Notes: generated by a model from the letters alone, not told the origin. Positions 1 to 10,488 are shown, counted from the first letter of the stretch. The stretch: DNA of 64,000 nucleotides from Hormiphora californensis (GCA_020137815.1 CM035351.1:9914896-9978895); one strand, 5' to 3'. Made by a program: numbers and translations.

Positions 1-149
1 TTATGAAGCAACATATGGTCTAAAATGCAGTTTTGGAGCTAGGAGCGATTTTCTGTTTGATAACTTAGTCACGTGACATGTAGCTTACTGGGCATAAAAT
101 CGCCCGTAGCGCCAAAACTAAGCATTTTAGGCCATATGTTGCTTCATAA
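1..149. mobile_element. Short foldback MITE
   Basis: The first ~28 bases (TTATGAAGCAACATATGG...) are the reverse complement of bases 120-149, so the segment folds into one hairpin with a ~90-base loop. No ORF is present. The window begins inside or exactly at its left end, so target duplication cannot be checked. A related right half recurs at 294-353. Confidence 0.7.
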
Positions 150-288
150 GTCGTATATAAACATGGCCATTCCGGAGCGGATCCTTTTGTCAAAAATCAA
201 TTTGGGCCACCCGATTAGCCACAATCAGCATCTTGGCCCACACGCATGACGTCATAATTGAAATTCACTTATTCGCCCATAACTCCAA

Positions 289-353
289 AACTAAGCATTT
301 TAGACCCTATGTTGCTTCATAAGTTGTATATAAACATGGCCATTCCGGATCGG
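289..353. repeat. Partial second copy of the 1-149 MITE right half and its flank
   Basis: Bases 295-350 repeat bases 120-175 in direct orientation with a few substitutions (both run through GTTGCTTCATAAG and then ATAAACATGGCCATTCCGGA). The repeat covers element plus flank, so it is more likely a short segmental duplication than an independent insertion. Confidence 0.6.
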
Positions 354-574
354 AAGTGTTCGAGAGGAACGCCAAAACTTCCCGGAAGTCACTTAAACGG
401 TGAATTTCACTCGCGCAACAGGTAAAATCATAATTAATTATCGGCGACCCCTTAATTACATCCGATTGACTTCAAACTTCATATTATTTCATTTCAAGTC
501 GAACCTCACACACAAAAAAATATTTGGAGTGATTGGATGAATTTGAAAAAATGATGGGGCGTTTGTCACACCCT

Positions 575-621
575 AACAAGAGCCTTTCTCCCGAGGGTGT
601 CCCTAAATCGGGGTCCGACTG
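575..621. mobile_element. Truncated pogo-like MITE end
   Basis: This is only the right end of the TA-insertion family: it carries the GAGGGTGTCCCTAAATCGGG module and ends GGTCCGACTG followed by TA. The left TIR is absent. Confidence 0.65.
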
Positions 622-774
622 TAATTGGTCGTTAATTGGTAAAAATTAACAAGTCCGATTGTTACAATCGTGAAATTGAAAAATCGGCAACTTTTTTGTT
701 ATTCTCTGGCGATTCCCGGCAGCTTCAAATTGGCGTGCCACCGGGTGTAAGTGTGGAACCAAATTTTAGTAATA

Positions 775-920
775 CAGTTGGACCCCGATTTAGTGGCACC
801 CCGATTTAGGGACAGGATTTTTCCCCCCGATATAGGAAATTAACCTTATTTGACCCCGATTTAGTGGACAAGAGCCTTTCCCCCGAGGTCCGAGGGTGTC
901 CCTAAATCGGGGTCCGACTG
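775..920. mobile_element. Pogo/Tc1-like MITE, complete
   Basis: It starts CAGTTGGACCCCGATTTA and ends with the inverted form TAAATCGGGGTCCGACTG. TA lies on both sides (773-774 and 921-922), the target duplication of the Tc1/mariner/pogo superfamily. Each end contains several CCCCGATTTA modules. There is no coding capacity at 146 bp, so it is non-autonomous. Confidence 0.85.
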
Positions 921-1094
921 TACGAGGCTAAAAATTGAATGGCAAAAATTTTAAATTCGTGGCATTTTTTGAAATCTTTGCTCTGGGTAGGGCTGATACA
1001 CCTTGTGTCCTCTACAAATTCCCGAAGTTTCAGCCTTCTAGCCTTAAAATTATAATTAAGGGACCTTAAAAACCGCAATTTAGGCTCCTATTTT

Positions 1095-1165
1095 TTCCAA
1101 CTTTGAGGGGCTGTAGCATAAATATGAATTCGAGTTAAGGGCTAAAATTGCATTTTTGAGGTCTC
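1095..1165. repeat. Fragment related to the TTAA foldback element at 34,005-35,307
   Basis: The stretch GGGCTAAAATTGCAT and the surrounding text (GGGCTGTAGCA..AATATGAATTCGA) match the arms of the 34.0-35.3 kb element with about 10-15% differences by eye. It is a terminal or sub-terminal fragment only. Confidence 0.55.
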
Positions 1166-1278
1166 CTAAGTATGCCCTAAGTATGCCCCATATGGTGAGC
1201 TAAGCGGACACTCGAAAACAAGAATAAATGCATTATGTTTCATAATGCTATGTTTCCCCGCCAACCTTTCATCCCTAA

Positions 1279-1568
1279 GGGGAAACTCTAACTGAATGGC
1301 ATCCCATTAATGGGATCCCATCAACAGTAAAACTCTAACTGATAATGGACCACAGTGATGGTTCTTTCTCTGTATTCTCTCTGTAGGCAGTACATCTATG
1401 TACTGCCTACAGAGAGAATACAGAGAAAGAACTATAGGGCATGCCCGGGCACGGGCGCGCACACAGAGAGAATACAGAGAAAGAACCATCACTGTGGTCC
1501 ATTATCAGTTAGAGTTTTACTGTTGATGGGATCCCATTAATGGGATGCCATTCAGTTAGAGTTTCCCC
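1279..1568. mobile_element. Foldback MITE with ~107-bp arms
   Basis: The left arm begins GGGGAAACTCTAACTGAATG and the right arm is its near-perfect reverse complement ending CAGTTAGAGTTTCCCC. A second nested hairpin (GGCAGTACAT...ATGTACTGCC) sits inside. TAA flanks both ends and may be the target duplication. Open frames here are hairpin shadows. Confidence 0.8.
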
Positions 1569-1584
1569 TAACATGAAGGCGGAC

Positions 1585-1930
1585 AGACATTTCGGATGAT
1601 TTATAGATCACGCAAACAGTATAGAACAAACCCTTGTGTTTTAGTTGCACTAAATTGCGTGCCACATTGCGGAATTGCGCACCACACATTTCCTGAAAAC
1701 GTGTCAATGAAGTGGTTTATGAAGGAGCAGGTAGTTGTTGTGTGCGCAGCTCTAGTTGCTACATGTTGCCCCTCGCAACCTGAAACGGGACAAGAGAGCT
1801 GACTTGCTACACATAGTCACTATATCCGTTTAGATTTCTAAACCCACTATGCCTTTTTGCAAAAGGCATCCGGGTGAAGGCCTTCGGCCTACACCCAGGC
1901 GGGGAAAAAATTTCGCCGAGGAGTACCCTT
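1585..1930. repeat. Diverged fragment of the 3.1-4.6 kb foldback family
   Basis: It shares TTATGAAGGAGCAG, the CATTTCCT block and a CCGGGTGAAGG/CGGGGAAAAAATTT-type end with the foldback at 3,095-4,650, with extensive divergence. No credible gene is seen. Confidence 0.4.
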
Positions 1931-1954
1931 AATAGTTACGATTATAAAACATAC

Positions 1955-2195
1955 CGAGTTACAAGCTTTATATGTACAGGAGGAAGATTAACAGGGCGAA
2001 AAGAACTGACAATTTTATTCGTCTGTTCCTTGTATTTGATCATCACTTTCTTTGAAAATTGACTTGGGTTCTTCCGGAGATGCTGCCATGCACCATCCAA
2101 CTCAAAGGTGTGCATATTGCTGATTCCTTCCTGTTGCTTACTTTGATCATCGTGATATTTCAGCTGCCGTTCCATTTGTCGTAACTTGGCTTTTA
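1955..2195 (-). CDS. Candidate internal exon, hydrophilic/coiled-coil-like, unknown gene
   Basis: On the minus strand a TTCAG acceptor precedes 2,195 and a good donor (CG|GTATGT) follows 1,955, framing a 241-bp open stretch entered in phase 1. The peptide begins KAKLRQMERQLKYHDDQSKQ and continues through AWQHLRKNPSQFSKKV and MIKYKEQTNKIVSSF. Its amino-acid use is natural and its first part is heptad-like. A stop follows soon after the donor. It stands alone among repeats, so it may be an exon of a gene extending outside the window or a gene fragment carried by an element: an inverted 17-base match (CCCGGCTCGAAATGTTC) flanks the region at 2,246 and 2,928. No family recognised. Confidence 0.4.
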
Positions 2196-2335
2196 CTGAA
2201 CGAAAAGAAAAAATCATTTGGACAAAGAACTGCATCAGGGAGGATCCCGGCTCGAAATGTTCTTGAAGGTGCGACCAATGGGGATTTCTCCATTGGAAAG
2301 GTGTGATTTAGTAATATTTCACAAAAATCGCGAAT

Positions 2336-2340
<5 letters not shown>

Positions 2341-2410
<70 letters not shown>

Positions 2411-2510
2411 AGAGAGACTATGTGTGTGTGTGTGTGTGTGTCACACAACCAACACTTGTTCTCCCTCCCATTCTCACACACACACACACACGCACACACA
2501 CACAAACACA
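2341..2510. repeat. Compound microsatellite (AG)n-(TG)n-(CA)n
   Basis: About 77 bases of AG repeat (2,341-2,417) are followed by TG repeats (2,420-2,441) and CA repeats (2,475-2,510). Open frames across it are low-complexity artefacts. Confidence 0.95.
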
Positions 2511-2632
2511 CATACGCAGGGGGAATTAGTGTTGGTTGTGCGTAATGCACCGACAATAGTCAAGAAGAGAAAGGGGAAGATTGGAGAGATTCATACACTA
2601 CCATTGCAATTGGCTCTCTAAATTGTCAATAT

Positions 2633-2715
2633 AGGGTGAGACTAGATTTCCAATCTAATCAGAATATTTCCAATGCCAGTGCCCCATATTGCCACGCGCT
2701 TGGAAATCTCACCCT
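2633..2715. mobile_element. Tiny TIR element
   Basis: AGGGTGAGACTAGATTTCCAA at the left faces TTGGAAATCTCACCCT at the right, inverted. The element is 83 bp with no coding capacity. The rest of 2,511-3,094 shows no recognisable gene. Confidence 0.45.
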
Positions 2716-3094
2716 GTGTGAGGAGATGGACGTAACACGCGAAAAAATAAAGTTTCATATGCCATTTTTTGAAAATTTTTAAATTTTTCAAATTTCTCCA
2801 TTTTGAGAATAAATAACAATTTCAGTTTTATTACCTTTCTCTCATCAAATTTTGAAATGTTTTTCTAATTTATAAAAGTGAGATTTTAGGTCTAAAAGTG
2901 AGATCAATTACATTGTCATATTGGCGAACATTTCGAGCCGGGGGGAGGATAGGCACTGAAGTTAAGATTGCGAATTGAGATCTCAACATCGTCACACACT
3001 CTGAAGTTTCAAGTTCAAAATTTTAGGGAAATATGGAATTATGGAAATATTGAATAAATCAGCCATCTTTGACTGAGAAATTATTTGCAAAAAG

Positions 3095-4450
3095 CTAATT
3101 TTTTCCCTGCCCGGGTGATCTTTTTATCACGCACGTGCTAAAAAGATCATTCAGGGTTTAGAAATCAGCAGATTGTGTAGTTAACTAAAAGTGTCCGTCC
3201 GTCCGTCACGGACAACGCCTAACGACAAGTCTGCTCCTTCATAAAACTTTCATCTCACGCTTCGTTGATTCAACAAAGGAAATGATTAACACACATTGTG
3301 GCGCGAAATTACTCGCTCATAGCACTTACAGCCATGCTATGAAGCCATGCTATGAAGTGATAGAACGTCTTCCAAGCATGAAACTACTGTCACACTAGTG
3401 ACTCGAGTTGAGATGCGGTTAAAGTTGAAGCACTTGGTAACCAACTGGGGTCTCCTAAGCAACTGACTTGGTTGCCAATTGCCATAGCAACTGTCCTGGT
3501 TACCATAGGAATTGCTTTGGTTACCATAGCAACTGCCTTTGGTTACCTTAGCAACTTACCTAGTTACCTTAGTAACCAACATCGCATCAGCCAAAAAATG
3601 CTCTCTGAGCACAAAATTCATCAGGAAATCAAGTTTTGAAGCTTATTCATCAATTTTAAATCCATTTGGCAGGGAAACACCGCATTATGAATACATAATG
3701 CAATAATTCTTGTTTCACTGGTAAATCTCTCGAGGTGAGGGGGAGGGGCTGCCGGAAGAATCTCATGCCTCATTTGCGATTTTTAGGGTAGCTGAGATTT
3801 TGAGATTGAGGCAAAAGACGTGAGATTTATGAGATTTTTGAGACAAATCTGCGATTTTTCCGAATAAAGTCACACATTTTTCTCAAAAATTTCAAAGAAA
3901 GGAAGAATTATTGCATTATGTATTCATAATGCGGTGTTTCCCTGCCACAAATGGATTTAAAATTGATGAATAAGCTTCAAAACTGGATTTCCTGATGAAT
4001 TTCGTGCTCAAAGAGCATTTTTTGGCTGATGCGATGTTGGTTACTAAGGTAAATAGGTTAGTTGCTATGGTAACCAAAGTAGTTGCTATAGTAACCCGGA
4101 CAGTTGCTATGGCTTAGGAGACCCCAGTTGGTTACCAAGTGCTTCAACTTTAACCGCATCTCAACTTGAGTCACTAGTGTGACAGTAGTTTCATACTTGG
4201 AAGACGTTCAACCACTTCATGGCATGGCTGTAGGGCGCCCAAAGTGATTTCAGGTGGTAGTGGGAAGTGCTATCAGCGAGTAATTGTGCGCCACAATGTG
4301 TGTCAATCATTTCCTTTGTTGAATCAACAAAGAGTGGGATGAAATTTTTATGAAGGAGCAGACTTGTTGTTAGGCGTTGTCCGTGACGGACGGACGGACG
4401 GACACATTTTGTTAACCCACACGATCTGCTGATTTCTAAACCCTGAAATA
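3095..4450. mobile_element. Large foldback element (family FB)
   Basis: The arms at ~3,140-3,660 and ~3,935-4,445 are inverted copies. They share the stem with GTCCGTCCGTCCGTCACGG, the block TTCCTTTGTTGAATCAAC, a block of GTTACCATAGCAAC-type motifs and an ATGAATACATAATGC hairpin. A CCCGGGTGA/GCACGTGC terminal block at 3,105-3,140 recurs inverted at 4,590-4,670, so the original element probably extended there, with ~125 bp inserted after 4,446. No transposase is seen. Confidence 0.7.
3424..3580. promoter_or_regulatory. Cluster of RFX X-box-like palindromes in the foldback arm
   Basis: GTTACCATAGCAAC (3,520-3,533), GTTACCTTAGCAAC (3,542-3,555) and GTTACCTTAGTAAC (3,563-3,576) each fit the RFX X-box consensus GTNRCC-N(0-3)-RGYAAC. 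They lie in a ~25-bp degenerate tandem repeat, and the opposite arm carries inverted counterparts near 4,061-4,095. The motif match is direct; binding is inference. Confidence 0.45.
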
Positions 4451-4689
4451 CAAAGTACATAATACAAGATTTAATAATCGTTTATTAAAACTTTTATTAC
4501 TTGGTAATCAGCTCCAGAATCTTGATCCTGTCGAGCGCTTTACCAGAAATCCCTTTATAAGCAAACATAAACCCTGAAATATCTTTTTAGCACGTGCGTG
4601 CTTAAAACATCATCCGGGGTAATGCCCTTCACCGGGTGAATGCCCTTCACCCGGGCAGGGAAAAAAATTTCATAGAAAGGAAAAATGTC

Positions 4690-5076
4690 CATTCTAAAGT
4701 TTGGGATAGAAACAATCCTTGCGTTTTTTAACCAACAAGAATTATTGCATTATGTGTTCATAATGCGGTGTTTCCCTGCCACAAATGGTGCTAAATTGAT
4801 GACTAAGCTCCAAAACTCGATTTCCCGATGAATTTTGCACTCTAAGAGCCATTTTTTGGCTGATACGCTGTTAGTTGCTATGGTATCCAAGTGGTAGCTA
4901 TGGTAATCAAAATTCAAAGCACTTGCTATGATAAGTAAGGTAGTTGCTTAGGAGACCCTGGTTGGTTACCAAGTGCTTCAACTTTTATACCTTCGCTCAT
5001 CTTAACTCCAGTCACTTGCAATTATTGTGTGATAGTAGTTTCAAGCTTGGAAGACTTGCTACCACATCATGGTACC
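4690..5076. repeat. Third arm-like copy of the FB family
   Basis: It is diverged but collinear with 3,905-4,210: the ATTATTGCATTATG hairpin, GGTGTTTCCCTGCC, the TTGGCTGATACG block and GGTTACCAAGTGCTTCAACTT. It ends where the 35-bp minisatellite begins. Confidence 0.6.
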
Positions 5077-5285
5077 ACTGCATGATACGGCAACCCCAAA
5101 AACGGGACACACTGCATTATACGGCAACCCCAAAAAGGCAACCCAAAAACGGGGCGCCACTGCACTATACGGCAACCCCAAAAACGGGGCACCACTGCAT
5201 TATACGGCAACCACAAAAAAGGGGCACCACTGCATTATACGGCAACCCCGAAAAAAAACACACGGGGCACCACTGCATTATACGG
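5077..5285. repeat. ~35-bp minisatellite, left part
   Basis: About five to six units of ACGGCAACCCCAAAAACGGG + GCACCACTGCATTAT, with indels. The array is interrupted by the LTR element at 5,286 and resumes at 9,644, so this minisatellite was the insertion target. Confidence 0.85.
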
Positions 5286-5795
5286 TGTTATATCATGATT
5301 CCTTCACATTGACTTCATCATGTACGCGGAGAGATTACATCATGCCTGGGAACCACAGGATGGCTACGATGATATTGGATACCTCGAGGAGTACCTACGT
5401 CAAGCGGAATCGATAAGATGTTTTACCTACCATCTTTGATATGACTACGAGGAGCACCTACGTCAAGCAAGAACGGGAAGATGTTTAACATACGATCTTT
5501 GTTATGTCTATCGTGATGACAGAGGAAACAAGGCACTGCACTATATAACCGAGATGAAGAACTGGGAAGAGGACCGATCCGCTACTACCACACAGCATCC
5601 CTATAGCGGAACAAAGACCCCTACCTCCCCTGCACCGCCAAGCTATCCTCCTTGACTCTCCCACGGATACCCGATTGTAATAGCAAGATTACCTTCACCT
5701 TGCTATAACCTGTAGTTGTCTCGTGTACCCTATTCCCTAAACCAGTAAACTTTACTCACCCACACGTCACGGGTCACCACACAACCACCTTAACA
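5286..5795 (+). repeat. LTR A (5' LTR)
   Basis: It starts TGTTATATCATGATTCC and ends CCACCTTAACA, so TG..CA with TGTTA/TAACA ends. It contains a TATATAA box. Relative to LTR C it differs mainly by a 7-bp internal duplication (GGGTCAC) near its 3' end, so the pair is young. Confidence 0.88.
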
Positions 5796-5819
5796 AGTGG
5801 TCCCGTATCAGGCTCCACT
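5796..5819 (+). other. Primer-binding-site-like junction between head-to-head LTRs
   Basis: AGTGG and CCACT close a small hairpin over a 14-base loop. Read from either strand the text after the LTR end starts with TGG (TGGTCCCGTATCAGG or TGGAGCCTGATACGGG), as expected for a tRNA primer site. Which strand carries the true site cannot be decided here. Confidence 0.45.
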
Positions 5820-6322
5820 TGTTAAGGTGGTTGTGTGGTGACGTGTGGGTGAGTAAAGTTTACTGGTTTAGGGAATAGGGTACACGAGACAACTACAGGT
5901 TATAGCAAGGTGAAGGTAATCTTGCTATTACAATCGGGTATCCGTGGGAGAGTCAAGGAGGATAGCTTGGCGGTGCAGGGGAGGTAGGGGTCTTTGTTCC
6001 GCTATAGGGATGCTGTGTGGTAGTAGCGGATCGGTCCTCTTCCCAGTTCTTCATCTCGGTTATATAGTGCAGTGCCTTGTTTCCTCTGTCATCACGATAG
6101 ACATAACAAAGATCGTATGTTAAACATCTTCCCGTTCTTGCTTGACGTAGGTGCTCCTCGTAGTCATATCAAAGATGGTAGGTAAAACATCTTATCGATT
6201 CCGCTTGACGTAGGTACTCCTCGAGGTATCCAATATCATCGTAGCCATCCTGTGGTTCCCAGGCATGATGTAATCTCTCCGCGTACATGATGAAGTCAAT
6301 GTGAAGGAATCATGATATAACA
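5820..6322 (-). repeat. LTR B (inverted internal LTR)
   Basis: It is the reverse complement of LTR C, 503 bp, with the purine tract mirror (TATCCCCCTT) directly at 6,323. It has both a polypurine tract upstream and a PBS-like start downstream, as in an LTR-circle junction. Confidence 0.88.
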
Positions 6323-7031
6323 TATCCCCCTTGTTTATTAAAAGGTAATTACATTGACCTTTGGGCTATGTAATTTCCTTATCAGTGTAAGGTACATATT
6401 TTATGTATTCATTCATACAACGATGATTTTTTATTGGTGACAATGTTTGCCCCTACATTTGTAACCTTTTCGCATATATGCCGATTCGAGGTTGAGAAAT
6501 GCATTCATACATGGCAGAGTGAGATTTATTAACAATTATTGATGTAGATTCAAACCAGGGTTTTGGTTGTGACGACATTTTTAACCTGTTGTATACATCG
6601 TATGAGGTTGATAAAATTCACTCATACAAGATGGCAGAGTGAGAAGTTAGGGGTTGGCTTATTCCATATTATAAAAACTTCGTACGAATACTACCATAGT
6701 TATAACAGCCATGTGCATATTTGTAGGTGCAAATATTTAATATAGTTCCAAGCGAAGATGTTGGAATTTAAGCGTGTGATCCAGTAGTGTATACTGTATG
6801 TGATCGTTTTGTGTTCATAACACTCTTCTTGTCCATCTTCCGAATACGTGAAAATGGTCGAATCCTCAATCCATATCACTAGCCTGCCAATCCATCCCTG
6901 GGTGATAAACCAGTTTTTCGATCCCTCAGCCGAAAATTAGATGTGTCCAAAGATCGGGGATAACTATTTGGTTCCAATGGGTAGGGTGGGTTATCAATGA
7001 CAGGACGCTAGGGCAACCTTGCAGTAGCGAT

Positions 7032-8117
7032 TTATTCTTTCCTGGAGATCTTGTCCTCTATCTTTCTCCTTTCTTTCTCTTGCCGGTACTTCCTCAGCTC
7101 TTCCTTCTCCTTGGGTGAGTACATAGGATCAGCTAGCCCAAGCTGGCTCAGCGGATCTTCTTTCCCCTTCGGTTTCCTTAACGGCCTTCCTGGCACGTTG
7201 AATTCTGGTTCGTCCATAACTTGATTCATAGACGTCGTAGGTGGTTCTTGCTCTATTACCACCGCTGGTACCACCGTTGGTTGAGTTTCCACGTCTGGCT
7301 GACTCTCAACTGTAGGCTGTATTTCCTCTGTAACTGGTGCTGGAGTCTGCTCATCTGTTACCGTAGTGTCCAAAGCATCCAGAAACTCATCAGCTCTACT
7401 CTCATTTCCTGATTCCGCTTCCACTGGCGCCGGAATCACTGGTTGTGTTGGGGGTGGCTTGTTCTTGCCTTTACTTGGTTCTCCTCCCAGTGTTTCGTAG
7501 TTCAATCTCTCCGTAGTCTTCCTCTTTCTCACTGACTTCCGCGTCGGTGCTGCGGGTGTAGAACTCTCTACTGGAGTAGGAATAATGTTCTGCCGGGTGT
7601 GGGCAGTAGATTGATCCTCTGTAGGTCGTGTAGGTTCCTCTGGTACTGGCGTTGTTTCCCTTTGTAGATTTGGACGATGTGTGTGGTTGATAGGTTGATT
7701 CCTTGTAGGTGTAGGGAAATCGTCATCATCACTATCCGAGTCAGAGTCCGTGGTATCTACGCCTGATGGTGCTGAAGTAGGAGCTGTTTCATAGTCGCTT
7801 TCCTTCGGAGTGTCCTCAGACTGGAGATTCGTGTTTTTCTCAGTTGGAGAAAATCTGTTGGTTTTGTAATGCTTCATTTTCTCTATGTTGACTAGTTTTT
7901 GTGAGTCACCAATTTTCACCATGTAGTTGTGGTTAGATAATTTTTCTGTGATCAGGTATGGACCTTCAAATCGTGGTAGTGCGATGTCACCAGCTTGTTC
8001 AACTGCTCCATATGCAGATCTGGCCTTTTCTTTGATAGTGTTGCAAAACTGTGTAATGTTTTCGTTTGGCCCTTGTTTCAAGTTCATGAGCTGCTGTTTC
8101 ATGGATGCTTTGGACAC
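7032..8117 (-). pseudogene. Gag-remnant/integrase C-terminus fusion, Ty3/gypsy-like
   Basis: The 361-residue open frame starts with ~40 residues resembling a Gag segment (motif PNENITQFCNTIKEKARSAYG) and passes directly into RFEGPYLITEKLSNHNYMVK. The latter is the GPY/F domain that ends Ty3/gypsy integrases, followed by LVNIEKMKHYK. The rest is a low-complexity Ser/Thr/Pro/Asp/Glu tail with an Asp/Ser run, ending in a basic Lys/Arg/Glu helix (EKEELRKYRQEKERRKIEDK). Protease, RT, RNase H and the integrase catalytic core are deleted between the two pieces. The frame nevertheless remains open over its whole length. It lies across the palindrome loop and left arm. Confidence 0.75.
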
Positions 8118-8439
8118 TACGGTAACAGATGAGCAGACTCCAGCACCAGTTACAGAGGAAATACAGCCTACAGTTGAGAGTCAGCCAGACGTGGAAACTC
8201 AACCAGCGGTGGTAATAGAGCAAGAACCACCTACGACGTCTATGAATCAAGTTATGGACGAACCAGAATTCAACGTGCCAGGAAGGCCGTTAAGGAAACC
8301 GAAGGGGAAAGAAGATCCGCTGAGCCAGCTTGGGCTAGCTGATCCTATGTACTCACCCAAGGAGAAGGAAGAGCTGAGGAAGTACCGGCAAGAGAAAGAA
8401 AGGAGAAAGATAGAGGACAAGATCTCCAGGAAAGAATAA
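8103..8439 (+). pseudogene. Mirror copy of the fusion protein's C-terminal tail
   Basis: The right palindrome arm encodes the same last ~110 residues on the plus strand (DALDTTVTDEQTPAPVTEEI to the same basic end). It lacks four residues (12 bp) present in the left arm. It has no start context of its own and is a by-product of the inversion. Confidence 0.7.
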
Positions 8440-9140
8440 ATCGCTACTGCAAGGTTGCCCTAGCGTCCTGTCATCGATAACCCACCCTACCTATTGGAAC
8501 CAAATAGTTATCCCCGATCTTTGGACACATCTAATTTTCGGCTAAGGGATCAAAAAACTGGTTTATCACCCAGGGATGGATTGGCAGGCCAGTGATATGG
8601 ATTGAGGATTTGACCATTTAACGTATGATGGACAAGAAGAGTGTTATGAACACAAACCGATCACATACAGTATACACTACTGGATCACACGCTTAAACTC
8701 CAACACCTTCGCTTGGAACTATATTAAATATTTGCACCTACAAATATGCACATGGCTGTTATAACTATGGTAGTATTCGTACGAAGTTTTTATAATATGG
8801 AATAAGCCAACCCCTAACTTCTCACTCTGCCATCTTGTATGAGTGAATTTTGTCAGCCTCATACGATGTATACAACAGGTTAAAAATGTCGTCACAACCA
8901 AAACCCTGGTTTGAATCTACATCAATAATTGTTAATAAATCTCACTCTGCCATGTATGAATGCATTTCTCAACCTCGAATCGGCATATATGCGAAAAGGT
9001 TACAAATGGAGGGCAAACATTGTCACCAATAAAAAATCATCGTTGTATGAATGAATACATAAAATATGTACCTTACACTGATAAGGAAATTACATAGCCC
9101 AAAGGTCAATGTAATTACCTTTTAATAAACAAGGGGGATA

Positions 9141-9643
9141 TGTTATATCATGATTCCTTCACATTGACTTCATCATGTACGCGGAGAGATTACATCATGC
9201 CTGGGAACCACAGGATGGCTACGATGATATTGGATACCTCGAGGAGTACCTACGTCAAGCGGAATCGATAAGATGTTTTACCTACCATCTTTGATATGAC
9301 TACGAGGAGCACCTACGTCAAGCAAGAACGGGAAGATGTTTAACATACGATCTTTGTTATGTCTATCGTGATGACAGAGGAAACAAGGCACTGCACTATA
9401 TAACCGAGATGAAGAACTGGGAAGAGGACCGATCCGCTACTACCACACAGCATCCCTATAGCGGAACAAAGACCCCTACCTCCCCTGCACCGCCAAGCTA
9501 TCCTCCTTGACTCTCCCACGGATACCCGATTGTAATAGCAAGATTACCTTCACCTTGCTATAACCTGTAGTTGTCTCGTGTACCCTATTCCCTAAACCAG
9601 TAAACTTTACTCACCCACACGTCACCACACAACCACCTTAACA
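9141..9643 (+). repeat. LTR C (3' LTR)
   Basis: It is preceded immediately by a polypurine tract (AAGGGGGATA, 9,131-9,140), starts TGTTATATC and ends CTTAACA. It carries TATATAA near 9,397. ACGG follows as the target duplication. Confidence 0.88.
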
Positions 9644-9730
9644 ACGGCAACCCCAAAAACGGGGCACCACTGTCTCACGCGGCAACCCCAATAACGTGGT
9701 ACCACTGCATTATATACGGCAACCCCAGCA
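9644..9730. repeat. ~35-bp minisatellite, right part
   Basis: Two to three degenerate units continue the array seen at 5,077-5,285, starting at the duplicated ACGG. Confidence 0.8.
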
Positions 9731-10452
9731 AAACTGATCACGAAGTCTGGATTATTCCGATGAGTCACTAAAGGCTACCCCCCCCCCTCCCTAAAAATCG
9801 ATCCGTCACAGGTAGCCTCAACAACGGCCAACTCGCAAAGCCCTGAGCATAACAGGTCGGATCTGAAAGCAAACGGTATGCAACAGTACTGGAAACGGTA
9901 ATCATAACTGCAAAGTCGCCAGCCACTAGCGATATGGTATTGGTACCCCTATTCTAGATGGAACCCAATCACAAACAGTGCCATATGGGCCGACTCCTTC
10001 AAATGCAAATGCATACGAACGACTCGGTGGACCGACCCCTACCGCTATACCCAAACCACAAGGTATTAGCCATAACAAGGCAATGCGGGAGTGAAAAAAT
10101 AGCAAGACGCTCTAGTTATGGAAACGACGCTATCGTTCGGCAACTACCTACCCCTGGGGCAACCCAGGAACGTAAGACTGACACGCTTGCACTTGTGTTG
10201 GTGCATCCGCTGTCGTAGGTAGGATTTATGCAAAAACTTATGAAGCAGGATCGCCTGTCGGTCTGCATCTCTAAGGTCATTGCTGTCGGAGGGGACAACG
10301 GGGAAACCCGTTTGAACACAGAGGGCGGTTTTGATCTGGGGGTGTGGGTCGGCGCCTGGGTTGTCGGTGAGTGGGCGCCAAGGGGAGATCCTGCGGAAAT
10401 AAGGGCTAGCTGATCCCCAACGTCAACAGTGTGGATGGAAGTACGGAGGTTC

Positions 10453-10488
<36 letters not shown>

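Larger units (their letters stand above)
5286..9643 (+). mobile_element. LTR retrotransposon with internal palindrome (aberrant, non-autonomous)
   Basis: LTR A (5,286-5,795) and LTR C (9,141-9,643) are in direct orientation and flanked by the same 4-bp ACGG (5,282-5,285 and 9,644-9,647), a target duplication. A third LTR copy, B (5,820-6,322), lies inverted just after A. Everything between is an inverted repeat: 5,820-7,380 mirrors 8,103-9,643 with very few differences, around a 722-bp unique loop. A purine tract AAGGGGGATA abuts LTR C and its mirror abuts LTR B. The integrase GPY/F remnant points to a Ty3/gypsy-like parent. RT, RNase H and protease are missing, so it depended on helper proteins. 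The structure resembles an autointegration or strand-transfer product that was later integrated. Confidence 0.85.

Noticed and set aside
5077-5285. CRISPR-like spaced repeat
   Set aside because: Units abut with no unique spacers; it is a eukaryotic minisatellite.
6563-6745. 60-codon frame present on both palindrome arms (also 8,719-8,901)
   Set aside because: It lies in the non-coding 3' region between the retroelement tail ORF and the LTR; it duplicates only because the arms mirror each other.
9740-9785. Possible second hammerhead core (CCGATGAGTC)
   Set aside because: No CUGAUGA core and no GAAA strand at the right distance on either strand.
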